A stretch of 15,783 nucleotides of DNA from Saprospiraceae bacterium (GTDB lineage Bacteria > Bacteroidota > Bacteroidia > Chitinophagales > Saprospiraceae): contig SLKL01000296.1 of the NCBI GenBank assembly GCA_007134625.1, forward strand, positions 1 through 15,783, read 5' to 3'. A program made the translations under genes and the position numbers. Position 1 is the stretch's first letter. Every line of letters starts with the position of its first letter. The notes beneath the pieces are model-generated. The model saw only the letters and a program-made list of their open reading frames with translations. It made no database searches and was not told the origin of the DNA. Positions 15,652 through 15,783 of the stretch are shown here, piece by piece.

Positions 15652-15700
15652 GCGATGCCCTGAGCGCAAGTCGAAGGGCGATGCCCTGAGCGTTGAAGGG
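15652..15700. repeat. Dispersed-type repeat, two units of GCGATGCCCTGAGCG
   Basis: GCGATGCCCTGAGCG stands at 15652-15666 and again at 15678-15692, 26 bp apart. The first copy continues CAAGTCGAAGGG and the second TTGAAGGG, so each is bounded by CCCT and AGGG. I recognise CCCTGAGCGAAGTCGAAGGG-like sequences as repeats that recur between genes in many bacteria. No gene is visible from 15575 to the window end. Confidence 0.65.
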
Positions 15701-15783
15701 TCAACTTTATATTAAATAGTCCTATGTGGTTCAAAAAAATGAAATAAATCTGATGTTTTTCTGAATTGAGGGAATAAGCCAAG

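Noticed and set aside
15652..15700. CRISPR-like repeats at the right edge
   Set aside because: Only two units with unequal ends and an 11-bp gap; no spacer regularity and no cas genes in the window.

Overview
The window looks like chromosomal DNA of a member of the Bacteroidota, probably Cytophagales-like. Supporting signs are the order rpmB-rpmG-DUF4295-ftsY, start codons preceded by A-rich sequence rather than Shine-Dalgarno motifs, a textbook TTG-N18-TAnnTTTG promoter ahead of a tRNA, lipoproteins with acidic residues just after the lipobox cysteine, and moderate-to-low GC. The genus cannot be read from the sequence. No phage, insertion sequence with a transposase, or CRISPR array is visible.

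Layout. 1-423 has no clear gene but holds a perfect 12-bp hairpin and the terminator of the next operon. 424-2285 (minus) is a three-gene envelope module: a small exported protein with a C-x9-C-x3-C motif, an outer-membrane barrel-like protein with a CDVCG N-terminus, and a lipoprotein with 18 histidines; I infer metal handling. 2461-4850 (plus) is DUF427-egtB-egtD, an ergothioneine synthesis operon with a 4-nt DUF427/egtB overlap. 5003-5709 (plus) is tRNA-Arg(ACG), rpmB, rpmG and a 57-residue DUF4295 protein, closed by a hairpin; ftsY follows. ftsY and dnaK converge on a strong hairpin at 6877-6904.

8995-11737 (minus) carries, in order of transcription, a PD40/TolB-like propeller protein, a DUF454 (YbaN-like) membrane protein overlapping it by 13 nt, and a DUF4249-like lipoprotein; dnaK lies downstream on the same strand behind a 130-bp spacer full of short palindromes. 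A lipoprotein M28 peptidase with a PDZ domain diverges from the propeller gene at 11781. A 560-bp non-coding gap with several inverted repeats precedes a 652-residue receptor-type class III cyclase (periplasmic sensor, 7TM, catalytic domain) whose residues predict adenylate cyclase activity. The window ends in short dispersed-type repeats.

Most of the window is housekeeping. The candidates for something little described are the His/Cys-rich envelope module, the coupling of DUF427 to ergothioneine genes, the repeat cluster upstream of dnaK, and a perfect 18-bp tandem duplication inside the cyclase sensor domain.
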